The notes beneath the pieces were generated by a model, which was not told where the DNA came from, searched no databases, and saw nothing but the letters and a program-made list of their open reading frames with translations. Below are positions 15,175 through 25,410 of a DNA stretch of 64,000 nt, piece after piece. This stretch comes from Bacillota bacterium. GTDB taxonomy: Bacteria > Bacillota > UBA4882 > UBA8346. Position 1 is the first letter of the stretch. Each line of letters starts with the position of its first letter. The translations under genes and the position numbers were made by a program. Location: the NCBI GenBank assembly GCA_023426245.1, contig JAFABB010000011.1:1-64000 (forward strand). Reading direction: 5' to 3'.

Positions 15175-16197
15175 TCAATCGAACAGGATTACGGTTTTCT
15201 TTACCGCGGGATCGGGATGCGTCATATTATTGAAAACTTTTTCAATCTCACTGAACGTAACAAAGGTAGTCGCCAATCCTTCCAGATGATATTTCCCTTC
15301 CGCCATATTTTGGGCGGTTTGTTTAAACTGGTAGGCGCTCATCCGGCTACCGATGATATCCAGCTCCCTCTTATTGATATCAGCCTGGCTGAAGTTTTCC
15401 GGTTTATCACAAAAACCCATCGGCACAATGCGACCGGCATTACAGACGATGCCAACCTTAAGTAAACCGGCCAAACTCCCCGGAAAACAGGCGGCATCAA
15501 AGGCAACCGTACAACCGTGACCTCCCGTGATTTCCTGTACACGGCTCACGATATCCTCCTTTCTGCTATCAATGATATAGTCGGCGCCGAATTTTCGGGA
15601 ACGCTCCAAAGATTCCTCATCAATATCGCAGCAGATAACCCTGGCCCCCTTCACTTTACAGGCCTGTGCAATAATCGTGCCGATAGTTCCGGCGCCCAAA
15701 ATAAATACGGTGTCTTCCGCCGATACCCGGCCCCGGTTGGTGCAATGTTCCCCGATAGCCAGCGGCTCGACAAGCGCGGCATCCTCCCAGCGGATAGCGG
15801 GGTCGATCCGGTAAACATCGCTTTCCGGCGCGGTGAAGTATTCACGCCAGCCGCCATCGGTGCCGCTGCCACGGACCAAAACGGTCTCGCAAACATTCTC
15901 CCGTCCATGGGTGCATTGATAGCAATGGCCGCAAGTAATAATCAGGTCGACGACAACATGATCACCAATTTTGAATTTTGTGACATTCTTGCCGGTTTTC
16001 GAGATGATTCCCACATTTTCATGTCCGGGTACTAACGGATAGCTCGAACACGGATTTTCTCCACGATAAATATGTAAGTCGCTGCCGCACACACCGGCAG
16101 CCATCATTTTGATCTGGACTTCATCATCCTTGGGTTCAGGGATGGGAACCTCACGGATCTCATAATGGAAAGGCTTCGTGATGACGCAAGATTTCAT
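15175..16197 (-). CDS. Zinc-dependent medium-chain alcohol dehydrogenase (sorbitol/threonine-DH-like)
   Basis: A 340-residue MDR enzyme. Visible are the catalytic-zinc residues CGSDLH and GHENVG, the structural-zinc loop with four Cys (CGHCYQCTHGRENVC) and the Rossmann motif GAGTIG near residue 175. The family oxidises polyols or sugar acids (sorbitol, galactitol, idonate, threonine). It lies between the SDR and the transporter, 10 bp from oppF, so it is part of the same operon and probably handles the imported sugar or sugar acid. Substrate cannot be read from the sequence. Confidence 0.87.
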   Translation of the reverse strand: MKSCVITKPFHYEIREVPIPEPKDDEVQIKMMAAGVCGSDLHIYRGENPCSSYPLVPGHENVGIISKTGKNVTKFKIGDHVVVDLIITCGHCYQCTHGRENVCETVLVRGSGTDGGWREYFTAPESDVYRIDPAIRWEDAALVEPLAIGEHCTNRGRVSAEDTVFILGAGTIGTIIAQACKVKGARVICCDIDEESLERSRKFGADYIIDSRKEDIVSRVQEITGGHGCTVAFDAACFPGSLAGLLKVGIVCNAGRIVPMGFCDKPENFSQADINKRELDIIGSRMSAYQFKQTAQNMAEGKYHLEGLATTFVTFSEIEKVFNNMTHPDPAVKKTVILFD

Positions 16198-16206
16198 GGC
16201 GTTCGT

Positions 16207-17208
16207 TTAGCCGTCCTTTCTCTGCAGTTTATTTTTTTGGCTTTCCTTATAGCAAAAACAAGCCACATAATGACCCGGATCGGCTTCCAGCAATTGCGGA
16301 CTTTTTTCTTTACATATCGCTTGCGCCATCCAGCAACGGCTGGCAAACCGGCAGCAATCCGGAGGATCAATGGGGTTTGGAACATCGCCTTTTAAAAGAA
16401 TCCGTTTGGTTTTCTTGGCCAAATCAATCTTGGGAACGGCGGAAAGTAAAGCGATAGAATACGGATGAAGCGTATTGGAAAAAATAACATCCGCATCCGC
16501 AAGTTCTACAATCTGCCCCAAATACATAACCGCTATGCGGTTGGATATATGCCGGACAACGCTTAAATCGTGGGAAATGAACAAATAAGAAAGATGGAGT
16601 TTTTTCTGAAGATCCATCAACAAATTGATAATATTCGCCTGAATGGAAACATCCAATGAAGACACCGGCTCATCGCAGACAATAAATTCCGGGGAGAGGG
16701 CAAGGGACCTGGCGATTCCCACCAGTTGGCGCCTTCCTCCATCCAATTCATGGGGGAATTTATCCAGGACGTACTCTTCCAGACCTACCATCGCGGCGAT
16801 GGCTTCGATTTTTTCATTCAATTCCCGCTCGTTCTTGGCAAGCTTATGGATTTTATAAGGCTCCGCTAAAATAATCCTGATGGTTTTCTGAGGATTTAAA
16901 GAAGAAAACGGGTCCTGAAAAATAATTTGCATTTTTTTCCGGAGCTCCATTTCCCGGGAGCCTTTGGCCTCAAAAATATTTTCCCCCTTCAATAAAACCT
17001 TACCGCTTGAGGAAGGCAATAATTTCATCAGCAGGTTCCCCACGGTACTTTTACCGCAACCGCTCTCACCAACCAGCCCCATGGTTTCTCCGGGCATAAT
17101 GCCGAAACTGATGTCGTCGACCGCATGAAGCTGCCCTTTATTTTTCAGGGCAAAATATTTCTTCAGATTTTGAACTTCAACGAGAGGTTGGATATTATTT
17201 TGCGGCAT
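16207..17208 (-). CDS. Oligopeptide/dipeptide-type ABC transporter ATPase (OppF/DppF-like)
   Basis: A 333-residue ATPase with Walker A GESGCGKSTVG, Q-loop, signature LDGGRRQLVGIARSL (the usual LSGGQ is replaced by LDGGR, seen in part of this subfamily), Walker B FIVCDEPVSSLD, and the oligo_HPY C-terminal extension with a Cys cluster. ATG 17208 is chosen because of GGAGGGAACCGATT upstream; it overlaps the preceding ATPase by 14 bp. Partner of the second ATPase in a Dpp-type importer. In this setting such transporters often import plant-wall oligosaccharides rather than peptides. Confidence 0.88.
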   Translation of the reverse strand: MPQNNIQPLVEVQNLKKYFALKNKGQLHAVDDISFGIMPGETMGLVGESGCGKSTVGNLLMKLLPSSSGKVLLKGENIFEAKGSREMELRKKMQIIFQDPFSSLNPQKTIRIILAEPYKIHKLAKNERELNEKIEAIAAMVGLEEYVLDKFPHELDGGRRQLVGIARSLALSPEFIVCDEPVSSLDVSIQANIINLLMDLQKKLHLSYLFISHDLSVVRHISNRIAVMYLGQIVELADADVIFSNTLHPYSIALLSAVPKIDLAKKTKRILLKGDVPNPIDPPDCCRFASRCWMAQAICKEKSPQLLEADPGHYVACFCYKESQKNKLQRKDG

Positions 17209-18175
17209 AATCGGTTCCCTCCGTATTCCAGCAAGCTGCATAATGGTTGTCATTGATTCGGGTAAGTTTAGGAGTGGCTGTGCCACACTTTTCCGTGCAA
17301 TGCGCGCAACGGGGATGAAAGGTACAGCCGTCCGGGAGATTTTGTGAATTGGCGACATTGCCGGTAATTGCATTGAGCCGTTCTCTCGGCCCTTCCAGCT
17401 TGGGTAGCGCGCCAATCAACCCTTTAGTATACCAATGACACGGAGTTGCAAACACTTCTTGAATCGTGCCATATTCCACAATTGAACCCGCATACATCAC
17501 CGCCACTTTTTCGCATATTTCGGAAATAATTCCTAAATTGTGGGTGATCATCAGCAGGGAAGTAGAATGCTCGTGTTGCAACTTCTTCATGAGTTCAAGA
17601 ATTTGTGCTTGAATGGTCACATCCAAAGCGGTCGTCGGCTCATCCGCAATCAATAACTCCGGATTGCAGGCCAGTGACGCGGCAATACCAACCCGTTGCC
17701 TCATCCCTCCGCTGAATTGATTGGGATAATCCAGGTAACGCGATTTATCGATCCCGACCATGTTTAATAAATCTTCAACCCGGTTTTTGGCTTCGTTTTT
17801 GCTTAAATTTTGGTGTTTCCGCAAAACCATGGCAATTTGCTCTCCGATTTTAAACACCGGATTGAGCGAGGTTAACGGATTTTGAAAAATCATGGCAATT
17901 TTATTGCCGCGAATACCGGTTAGCTCTTTCTTGCTCATTGCCAATACCGATTTGCCTTTAAAATGAATATCCCCTTGGATAACCTTGCCAACCCGTTTGG
18001 GAAGCAAATTCAACATCGCTAAAGCGGTGGTGGTTTTACCGGCTCCGGTTTCGCCAACCAGTCCCAAGGCTTCTCCAGGTTGAATCGATAAATTGATTCC
18101 GTTGACCGCATGCGATGTGCCGTTCCCCGTCCGATACTCGATCATAAGGTCTTTAATCTCTAACAAAGGTGCCAT
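17195..18175 (-). CDS. Oligopeptide/dipeptide-type ABC transporter ATPase (OppD/DppD-like)
   Basis: A 326-residue ATPase: Walker A GETGAGKTTTA, signature FSGGMRQRVGIAASLA, Walker B LLIADEPTTALD and the oligo_HPY tail with the conserved Cys string. ATG 18175 is preferred because AAGGAGAAATGTCCAG precedes it; the longer frame runs into the upstream gene. Energises import together with the OppF-like subunit, coupled to permeases at 18225-20030. Confidence 0.88.
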   Translation of the reverse strand: MAPLLEIKDLMIEYRTGNGTSHAVNGINLSIQPGEALGLVGETGAGKTTTALAMLNLLPKRVGKVIQGDIHFKGKSVLAMSKKELTGIRGNKIAMIFQNPLTSLNPVFKIGEQIAMVLRKHQNLSKNEAKNRVEDLLNMVGIDKSRYLDYPNQFSGGMRQRVGIAASLACNPELLIADEPTTALDVTIQAQILELMKKLQHEHSTSLLMITHNLGIISEICEKVAVMYAGSIVEYGTIQEVFATPCHWYTKGLIGALPKLEGPRERLNAITGNVANSQNLPDGCTFHPRCAHCTEKCGTATPKLTRINDNHYAACWNTEGTDYAAK

Positions 18176-18224
18176 CTGGACATTTCTCCTTGATTTATCA
18201 TTGATCTCGAAAGTGTCTTTGGGC

Positions 18225-19088
18225 TTAATCGATATTTTTGGGATCCAGGACATCCCGAATACCGTCGCCTAAAAAATTAAAGGCGAGTACCGTAATCATC
18301 AGAGCCATGCCGGGGGCGATAACCGTCCATGGCGCCGAGGCGATATATTCTCTTCCGTCGGCGATCATCGTTCCCCAGGAAGGCTGGGGCAAAGGAACTC
18401 CTAGTCCCAAGAAACTCAAGTTGGCTTCGGTTAAAATCACCATCCCCACTTGCTGGCTCATCAAAATGATCAAAGGCGGGACGATATTGGGTAAGATTTG
18501 GGTGAAGATAATATGAAGATTGGAGCCGCCCAAAACCCGGGAAGCCTTGATGAACTCCGTATCCCGGATTCCCATCACACATTCCCTCATCACCCGGGTA
18601 TAATTTACCCAGCCGACGATAATAAGCACGATCAAAAGGTTCTGAATGCTGTTGCCGAAAATGGCCATCACGGTAATAGCGAAAACCATGACCGGAATGG
18701 AAAGCTGGATGTCGTTCAACCTCATAAGTATAGAATCAATCTTTCCCCCCGTGTAGCCGGAGAGCATCCCCAAAACCGTTCCGATAATACTCGGAACCAC
18801 TACACCCACCAATGCAATAATCAAACTGATCCGGCTGCCGATGAGCAAGCGGGTTAAAATATCCCGGCCCAAGGAATCTGTTCCCAAGATATGCCCGGTG
18901 AATCCCTTGCTGAAAAACTCCGGTTTTGCCAGGCGGGAAGACAACGAAGTCGCTTCGGCGTCATAAGAAACAATCACTGGAGCCACCAAGGCAAGTAACA
19001 CGATGATGAAAGCCAGAATGCTTCCGATAATAAAAAACTTGCTTTTGGACATCTTGCGAATAATGCTTTTTCTCCGTGAACTTTGCAT
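18225..19088 (-). CDS. Dipeptide-type ABC permease (DppC-like)
   Basis: A 287-residue inner-membrane permease: N-terminal TM segment (about 17-38), the GTDSLGRDILTRLLIGSRISL DppC signature, then five more TM segments and the EAA loop (ASRVLGGSNLHIIFTQILPN). A TTAGGAGGGAAAG ribosome binding site precedes the ATG. Forms the channel with the DppB-like protein, whose gene ends 15 bp upstream. Confidence 0.9.
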   Translation of the reverse strand: MQSSRRKSIIRKMSKSKFFIIGSILAFIIVLLALVAPVIVSYDAEATSLSSRLAKPEFFSKGFTGHILGTDSLGRDILTRLLIGSRISLIIALVGVVVPSIIGTVLGMLSGYTGGKIDSILMRLNDIQLSIPVMVFAITVMAIFGNSIQNLLIVLIIVGWVNYTRVMRECVMGIRDTEFIKASRVLGGSNLHIIFTQILPNIVPPLIILMSQQVGMVILTEANLSFLGLGVPLPQPSWGTMIADGREYIASAPWTVIAPGMALMITVLAFNFLGDGIRDVLDPKNID

Positions 19089-19103
19089 AAAAATCTTTCC
19101 CTC

Positions 19104-20030
19104 CTAATTGAGTTTCATCCGGGGGTCAATCGCGGTATACAACATATCTACCAGTAAATTCACAACCACGAAAATCGCCGCTGTGACTAAAAGAATTGAT
19201 TGAATCAGCGGAAAATCTCTCATATTGATCGCTTGCACCGTCAATGTCCCTAAACCGGGCCATCCAAAAACTTGCTCAATTATGATCGCGCCGGCCAATA
19301 ATTGTCCGATTTGCATACCCGTTACGGTTACCACCGGCAAAAGCGCGTTTTTCAAGGCATATTTCAGATAAATTTTAGATTGATCGATTCCTTTGGCATA
19401 CGTTGAAACAATATAGTCTTCCTGTAATACATCGTACATGTCGGAACGGAGCATCCGCACGACTATGGCCGAAAGGGGCAATCCCAACGTAAGAGCGGGC
19501 ATGATAATATTCTTGAAACTACCGTATCCTTGGGTGGGAAGCCACCCCAAGGTGACGCCGAACAATAAAATGAGCAATAACCCAAACCAAACCTGCGACA
19601 TGGATTGACCCACCAGCGCAAAAAAAACGGATCCGAAATCCACGGCTGTTCCTCTTTTGATACCGGAAATAATTCCAAGCGGAATACTAATCAGCAAAGA
19701 AATTAATACCGCAACCAGGGTTAATTGCGCCGTTGCCGGCAGCCGTCTAAAAATAAGACTTGCGCATGATTGGTTATAAAATATCGAATTGCCTAAGTCG
19801 CCATGCAAAACCTTACCCATATAAAGAAAATATTGTATAACAGGCGGTTTATCCAATCCCATTTTCACTCGCATATCGGCGATTTGCTGCGCCGTTGCAT
19901 TTTCCGGAAGCATCAAAACCGCCGGATCGCTGGGAGCAAGTCTCAACAATGCAAAGGCAATGATCGAGACTCCAACTAACACCAGGATACATTCTAAAAA
20001 CCTCTTGAATACAAACCGGGCTGTCGCCAT
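19104..20030 (-). CDS. Dipeptide-type ABC permease (DppB-like)
   Basis: A 308-residue permease starting with a TM helix (RFLECILVLVGVSIIAFALLR), then the DppB-typical LGLDKP-like MGLDKPPVIQYFLYMGKVLHGDLGNS segment, several TM helices and the EAA loop (AKGIDQSKIYLKYALKNALLPVVT). Start ATG 20030 follows AAAGGAGAAATGCACC; an earlier ATG at 20051 lacks a good site. Cotranscribed with dppC and the binding protein. Confidence 0.9.
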   Translation of the reverse strand: MATARFVFKRFLECILVLVGVSIIAFALLRLAPSDPAVLMLPENATAQQIADMRVKMGLDKPPVIQYFLYMGKVLHGDLGNSIFYNQSCASLIFRRLPATAQLTLVAVLISLLISIPLGIISGIKRGTAVDFGSVFFALVGQSMSQVWFGLLLILLFGVTLGWLPTQGYGSFKNIIMPALTLGLPLSAIVVRMLRSDMYDVLQEDYIVSTYAKGIDQSKIYLKYALKNALLPVVTVTGMQIGQLLAGAIIIEQVFGWPGLGTLTVQAINMRDFPLIQSILLVTAAIFVVVNLLVDMLYTAIDPRMKLN

Positions 20031-20151
20031 GGTGCATTTCTCCTTTACCATGATAGGTGGTGACGATCGGATCTTTTTTGTGAGTTGTTATGAAGAAGGG
20101 CAGCTACTCTCAGCGCCGCCCTTCCATCCTATAAAATCAGTCTATGACGCC

Positions 20152-21678
20152 TCACTTACTGCTAACGCTCACTCTTCTCAGATCCATAACACCATCCGGA
20201 TAAACGACGACATCTTTAACCTTTGAGGAATGGATAGCAAACATATCCAGACTCAACACGTAGATGATTGGCGCCGCTTCTTCCATGGTGATTTGGAATG
20301 CTTGTTGCATTAAAGTATCCTGCTTTTTCAAGTCCGTGCTCTGGGAAGCTTCTTTTATAAAAGCCAGCTGTTTTGGATTGAGGAACTCGGTATGCGCCGA
20401 ATCGGTTGTATAATGCATATTGGCATGGTTAAGGCTGGAACCGTTGCCGTAAAAAATGTTGGAAAAACCAATATCATAATTCCCTTTCGAACGTTTGGCC
20501 ACAAACGAAGCGCCTTCCATGATTTCCAGTCTAACTTTGAAGCCGACTTCAGTCATCATGGCTTGAATGGCTTGTAAAACTTCCTTCGTTCTAGGAACCT
20601 TACCGTCAATCGCCATAAAGTACACTTCCTGCCCTTTGTAAGAGCTGTTGGCCAATAGTCTTTTGGCTAATTTCGGATCGTATTTGGCATATTGCTTGGA
20701 AGTCTGCGCGGCCTTGTTATATCCAATGACCCCGGACATGGTCGGCCAAAAGGCGGCAGTGCCTGAACCCAGGATACTCTTAACGATTAACTCCCGATCG
20801 ATACAATGGATCAAAGCCAAACGAGCATTTTTATCGGAAAAAACCTTGCCGGCGCCGGTTTCAAGCGACATAAAAGTCATGGTCAAGCCGGGTTCCTGAC
20901 GGACAACGATTCCCTTTTTTCCCTTTAAAGCAAGAGCCTGATCCGGAGGAATATCTCCGGCGATATCGATTTCATCGGTTTTAATCCCCGAGATGCGGGT
21001 GGTATCTTCGGAAATAGGCCGGAAAATAATTTGGTCAACATTCGATTTCTTACCCTTCCAGTTCCAATAATTAGGGTTTTTTTCAAAAACCGTTTGATGG
21101 CCCGGATCATAGCTCACAAACCGCCAGGCGCCCGTTCCCGGGTTGGTTTTGAACAAGTTGGAACCTTCTTTTTCCAATGCCTTGGCCGGTAATATCGAAG
21201 CAACGGAAACCTCGCTCAAAAATGCGCCATACGGCTGGGAAAAATGAAATACCGCCGTATAATCGTCAACCACTTCCACGGACTTGAGGTTCACCCATAA
21301 ATAGTGCATGGCCAAGGTGGTATCTTTCGCCATCCGTTCAAAGGTGGCTTTGACACAGTTGGCATTAAATTTTTCCCCATTGCTGAAAGTAACATCTTTC
21401 CGCAAATTGAACGTCCAATCTTTACCGTTTGGGGAAACGCTCCATTTTGTGGCTAAGGACGGCGTAAAATGGCCTGAGTGATCGCTCTCGATTAACGTAT
21501 CATAGATTAAGATACGCGCGATATACGACGGCATACTGGGCTGTCCCGCCGGATCCCATGTGTAAAAATCTTCCGCCAGAGAATAGGTTACCACTTTTTT
21601 TGAAGCTGCCTGGATACTGCTGGCGATAACCGCTCCCAATAGAAGGATACATACGACAAAAACCAAAATTCTTTTCAT
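20152..21678 (-). CDS. Family-5 extracellular solute-binding protein (DppA/OppA-type)
   Basis: A 508-residue periplasmic/extracellular binding protein that feeds the Dpp-type permease. Signal peptide KRILVFVVCILLLGAVIASSIQAASKK ends in an ordinary Ala-x-Ala site; there is no lipobox before the mature part, unlike most Gram-positive binding proteins. Mature sequence shows SBP_bac_5 blocks: WDPAGQPSMPSYIARILIYDTLIE, LATKWSVSPNGKDWTFNLRKDVTFSNGEKFNA and NPGTGAWRFVSYDPGHQTVFEKNPNYW. ATG 21678 follows GTGGGAGCGA. It is the promoter-proximal gene of the operon, divergent from the AraC regulator. Confidence 0.9.
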   Translation of the reverse strand: MKRILVFVVCILLLGAVIASSIQAASKKVVTYSLAEDFYTWDPAGQPSMPSYIARILIYDTLIESDHSGHFTPSLATKWSVSPNGKDWTFNLRKDVTFSNGEKFNANCVKATFERMAKDTTLAMHYLWVNLKSVEVVDDYTAVFHFSQPYGAFLSEVSVASILPAKALEKEGSNLFKTNPGTGAWRFVSYDPGHQTVFEKNPNYWNWKGKKSNVDQIIFRPISEDTTRISGIKTDEIDIAGDIPPDQALALKGKKGIVVRQEPGLTMTFMSLETGAGKVFSDKNARLALIHCIDRELIVKSILGSGTAAFWPTMSGVIGYNKAAQTSKQYAKYDPKLAKRLLANSSYKGQEVYFMAIDGKVPRTKEVLQAIQAMMTEVGFKVRLEIMEGASFVAKRSKGNYDIGFSNIFYGNGSSLNHANMHYTTDSAHTEFLNPKQLAFIKEASQSTDLKKQDTLMQQAFQITMEEAAPIIYVLSLDMFAIHSSKVKDVVVYPDGVMDLRRVSVSSK

Positions 21679-22279
21679 TCGCTCCCACAATCCTCTCTAT
21701 GAAATGTAATTTTCTTGGTGAATTTGATTTTGATGCACAAATCAAATTTTTATACTTCATTTATTCATCTTTCTGCGCCAAAATCAATTTTCACCTTTAA
21801 TCTACAGCATTTGGTACGGCCAGTAAATAAAACAAACTTAAAACTGTTAACATTTTATATCGAAAAGAATAATATTTGTTAACAAACCAATATTATGCTC
21901 TCATAAGATGAAACCCAAAAATATCTTTTTACGCTATAATAAGAAATAAACAGACTGTTATCCAGCCGATTTTCAACACCGCCAAAAACGGATGGATTGT
22001 TTTTATGGGTACATACAAGAGCATATTTTCATCCATTTGTTTCATTGGCTGTTTTGACAAATTACCCCTCAGGAAATTGCAGGAATTCTTTTCCGGCCCC
22101 ATTGTAAAAGAAACCGGTCTCAAATACGATCGCCTGAAAAACAATAGTTAAGACTCCATCTCAAGTCCTTTCATTCCAGGTGTATTTTTAGGATAAATCC
22201 CTTGGAAATTTTGTAAACAGGGGAAATGGATCATTTTATTGAAAAAATAATGGTGCAGAAACAAGTGGGAGGTTATTGC
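21679..22279. promoter_or_regulatory. Divergent control region between the ABC operon and AraC regulator
   Basis: About 600 bp without a convincing gene. It contains the perfect palindrome TTTGTTAACAAA (21875-21886), itself inside AATATT...AATATT, and promoter-like AT blocks on both sides, such as GCTATAAT at 21932-21939. This is where the AraC regulator would act on both directions. A 71-codon minus-strand frame at 21929-22144 lacks a ribosome binding site and protein-like character. Confidence 0.5.
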
Positions 22280-24658
22280 ATGGCGAAAATTGGGAATTTT
22301 TTTTCACGCATAAATCGGAACATATTCTTTGAAACATTACTGATAATCGGGACCCTTTGCCTGTTGATTATGGCCTATGTTATCTTTTTTGCTTTTTTGC
22401 CCATTGTCAAGGCCAATAAAGAAAAAAATATCTCCCTTTATACCAATACGCTCAATAGCGTCCAATCCATGGTTGATTATTCTTTGTTGAACATGCATGA
22501 TATTCTGACCAAAACCAGCCAAGAAGGCAGTATTATCAGTGCGGTTGTTTCTCCCCAATCCGATTCCCACGATACGGAGGTTCTGCTCAGTCTCTCCGCT
22601 TTGAGCGGAGAAAACGAACTCATTGACAGAGCATTTTTATATATTCCCCAAAACGGGAAAGTTTTCAATTCCCGGTATCAATTGACAAGCTACGACCGTT
22701 TCTATAAAAAATACGTTATTGATCAATACTATCGGAGCTATAACGCCGACGACGGTATTAACCGTAATGGGAGAATTACCCGAATAATCCAATATGGCTC
22801 GGAATTATTTTTGATAAGGGATTTTCCACTGGACGGCAACAAAAGACTGGGGACCTTTTTTATTAAAATCAATCGAAGCAAGCTTTTTTATAATATGGGC
22901 ATCCGCAAGGCCTTATCTCCCAATCAACTTTTCATTTATGATGTGAAAGGGATACCGCTATTTGCAGGTAATCTCCACGACTCGGCCAAATACCGCCGGG
23001 TTTTATCCACAGTCAAAAAAGATATCATGAACACTACAGGGAAAAGCAATAAAAAGCTTTTCTTATATTCACGATCAAAAATTACCCAGCTCCAATATTT
23101 TTTGGTCACGGATGACATGAAGATGTTCAATATTGGGCAAATCATCATTTTGATTATCCCCATCTTTTTCTTATGTCTTTTCATGGCGTTTTTTTTAACG
23201 CAAAAAATCTTAATTCCCATTAAAAACATTATTTATATTGCCAACAATATTAAAATCAGCAATTCCAATCCCATTATCCATAGTCCTAATTCCGTCGGTT
23301 TACATTCCAACGTCGGCCTCCAAAGCAATCCCGCATCGGCAAATTCCATCAATGATTTAAAGATTACCTTTTATAACGCGGTCAACAGTATCAAACATTT
23401 GGAAAATGTGATCAAAATATTGCAACCCGATATCTCGGCGATCGTTTTTAACGATTTGCTTTCCGGCAAACCCATGCAAATTTCGGACATCGACAACATT
23501 TTAAATAGCGTAAACAGTCCCATCAGTGTCAACGGGATCTATAATGTGATGGTACTCGATATCGATAAAAATTCCGCCCTCAATTTGATTGATGAATTTA
23601 TGGCTTTGATCAAGAATACCTTGGACGATAAAAAAAGCGGCAACTTTGACGCTTTTTACCTGCACATGATCAATAACTATTCCTATGTACTCATCTTTGA
23701 ATTTGAAAAAAGTACTTCGCTGGGAACTGTTAAAAAATTTGAATCGGAGCTCCGGGAAGATTTTTTACGAAAAGCCGGCAACTTGCATATGGGGATAACC
23801 ATTCAAATCGGAAAATTATGCAACTCCATTCTGGATATCCAATTTTCCTTCAAAAAAGCTTGCCAGCAAACCGGTCAAACCATGGCGGAAAACATCGTGG
23901 AAACCGATGGCCTTGATCTTCCCAACATGAATTCTTACTATAACAAGGATTATTTTGCCGAGTATTCAAAGAAGTTTTTCGAATTAATCCAAAATAGCAA
24001 TGAGACCAGCGCTTTATTAATTGCGCGGCAAGTATTCCATGATATCCGCGATAAATATGAACTGGCTCAGGGCAAGCCTCTTTGTAATCTATATATCGAA
24101 TCCATATTGGAAATCCTGTTGAAATTTAAAAATGTCGATTTCAATACGGGCGATCTCTTTCAAATCAGCGAAATGATTAACACTGCGGATGATTGGGGCC
24201 GGATGGAGGAGATCCTGGATAACTTCCACAAACAAGCCATTCCTTTGGCTTTAACCCATTATAAGAAATTAAATAACCAATATATCGTAAAAGCGGAAAA
24301 CTATATTCAAAAATGCTACGCCGATGCCTCTTTATCATTAAGCACCGTGGCCGGATACTTGAATACCAATGCGACGTATCTCAGTAAACTGTTTAAAGAT
24401 AGCCTGGGCACCAATTTCAATGATTACTTGAATTTGTATCGAATCGAAAAGGCCAAATCGATGCTTTGTAATTCAGATATTAAAATAGAATCGGTTGCCG
24501 CCGCGACAGGATTTAATTCACAACAAAATTTTATCCGGGTCTTTAAAAAATGTGAAGGGATTACTCCCGGTCACTATCGTTATTTAAACCGCGACTCCCA
24601 GAGGGATATTGCCAATCCGCCGGGGGAAGCCGCCGGCAAGCAAAAAACGGCAAAATAA
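22280..24658 (+). CDS. Membrane-anchored AraC-family regulator (YesS-like)
   Basis: A 792-residue protein with two TM segments (about 20-45 and 285-310) enclosing an extracytoplasmic sensor domain, a central region, and a C-terminal AraC HTH (last ~100 residues: YIQKCYADASLSLSTVAGYL, NTNATYLSKLFKDSLG, then AAATGFNSQQNFIRVFKKCEGITPGHYR). ATG 22280 follows GGGAGGTTATTGC; an upstream ATG at 22226 lacks one. It combines sensing and DNA binding in one chain, as in YesS-like regulators of pectin/uronate use. Divergent from the Dpp-type operon, which is its probable target. Confidence 0.85.
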   Translation: MAKIGNFFSRINRNIFFETLLIIGTLCLLIMAYVIFFAFLPIVKANKEKNISLYTNTLNSVQSMVDYSLLNMHDILTKTSQEGSIISAVVSPQSDSHDTEVLLSLSALSGENELIDRAFLYIPQNGKVFNSRYQLTSYDRFYKKYVIDQYYRSYNADDGINRNGRITRIIQYGSELFLIRDFPLDGNKRLGTFFIKINRSKLFYNMGIRKALSPNQLFIYDVKGIPLFAGNLHDSAKYRRVLSTVKKDIMNTTGKSNKKLFLYSRSKITQLQYFLVTDDMKMFNIGQIIILIIPIFFLCLFMAFFLTQKILIPIKNIIYIANNIKISNSNPIIHSPNSVGLHSNVGLQSNPASANSINDLKITFYNAVNSIKHLENVIKILQPDISAIVFNDLLSGKPMQISDIDNILNSVNSPISVNGIYNVMVLDIDKNSALNLIDEFMALIKNTLDDKKSGNFDAFYLHMINNYSYVLIFEFEKSTSLGTVKKFESELREDFLRKAGNLHMGITIQIGKLCNSILDIQFSFKKACQQTGQTMAENIVETDGLDLPNMNSYYNKDYFAEYSKKFFELIQNSNETSALLIARQVFHDIRDKYELAQGKPLCNLYIESILEILLKFKNVDFNTGDLFQISEMINTADDWGRMEEILDNFHKQAIPLALTHYKKLNNQYIVKAENYIQKCYADASLSLSTVAGYLNTNATYLSKLFKDSLGTNFNDYLNLYRIEKAKSMLCNSDIKIESVAAATGFNSQQNFIRVFKKCEGITPGHYRYLNRDSQRDIANPPGEAAGKQKTAK

Positions 24659-24749
24659 GACGTTACCCCGTCCGGAGCCAATACCAGCCAATTCCCTTTG
24701 GGGGAAAGGGTATTTAACCTCCAAATGACCTCCACCGGAAAAGCCCATC

Positions 24750-24848
24750 AAAAAACGCCCCGGTCTCTAACCGCAGCGTTTATGTTTCGTCATTCCGTCT
24801 TACGTTGGGGATTCCAACGGGATTCCGAAAGAATCCCGCATTTACCCA
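24750..24848 (-). ncRNA. Candidate structured RNA in dispersed repeat, copy 2
   Basis: Homologue of 12467-12565: extended -10 (TGTGATAAT, 24864-24856), hairpin GGGATTC/GAATCCC, hairpin TTCCG-TTGG/CCAA...CGGAA, and terminator AACGC...GCGTTTTTT (24782-24750). Differences from copy 1 in the first stem keep base pairing and strengthen it. The terminator stem changes from AGCGTT to GGCGTT, giving a shorter stem. Function unknown; it has no adjacent target gene on the minus strand before the convergent AraC gene. Confidence 0.5.
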
Positions 24849-25410
24849 TTACCATATTATCACATTTTTTTGAAAAAAGTGTGTCGATTTTGTGTCGATA
24901 ACCCTAGATGCTGATATGAAAAGGTTTAAGAGAATTTTTGAAACAATATGCCTAATAAATGCCCGGTTGATAATTTTAAACGTTAAAAGTCAAAATCGAA
25001 GCTGCTTTCGTGAATCACGTCTTGAGTTATCCACAGGAAGATGTCAGGCGATAGCTTCAAAATGAAAAATCTTTTTGTTTTTATACTAAAATCCGGCAAA
25101 CTTATCCAGCCGAAAAAATTTCGTTGATTATAAAGATAACTCAGCTAAGCTGCTCGCCTATCGACTCACCCCTTCAGGTACTTTGGGGGTCATAGCTATT
25201 TGAAGCCGTTCCCCGCTCTCTGACTGCCGGTGTTTATGAATGTCTGAGAGAGAGGAAGTTCGCTATCCTAAGCATTGATTGCTTTATTAAAAGAAAGCTC
25301 CACGGAATTGGTTCCAAAACTCAAATATATCAGTCTGGGAAAAATCGATCAACTCCTATGCATAGGAACCCCCCCATCAAGAATCTCATCCGTATGCAGC
25401 GTTTATCATT

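Noticed and set aside
21929..22144. 71-codon minus-strand frame in the divergent control region
   Set aside because: No ribosome binding site and atypical composition; occupies the likely regulator-binding region.
25027..25035. DnaA box TTATCCACA in dispersed repeat copy 2
   Set aside because: Single box, no cluster, no AT-rich unwinding element and no dnaA nearby; not an origin.
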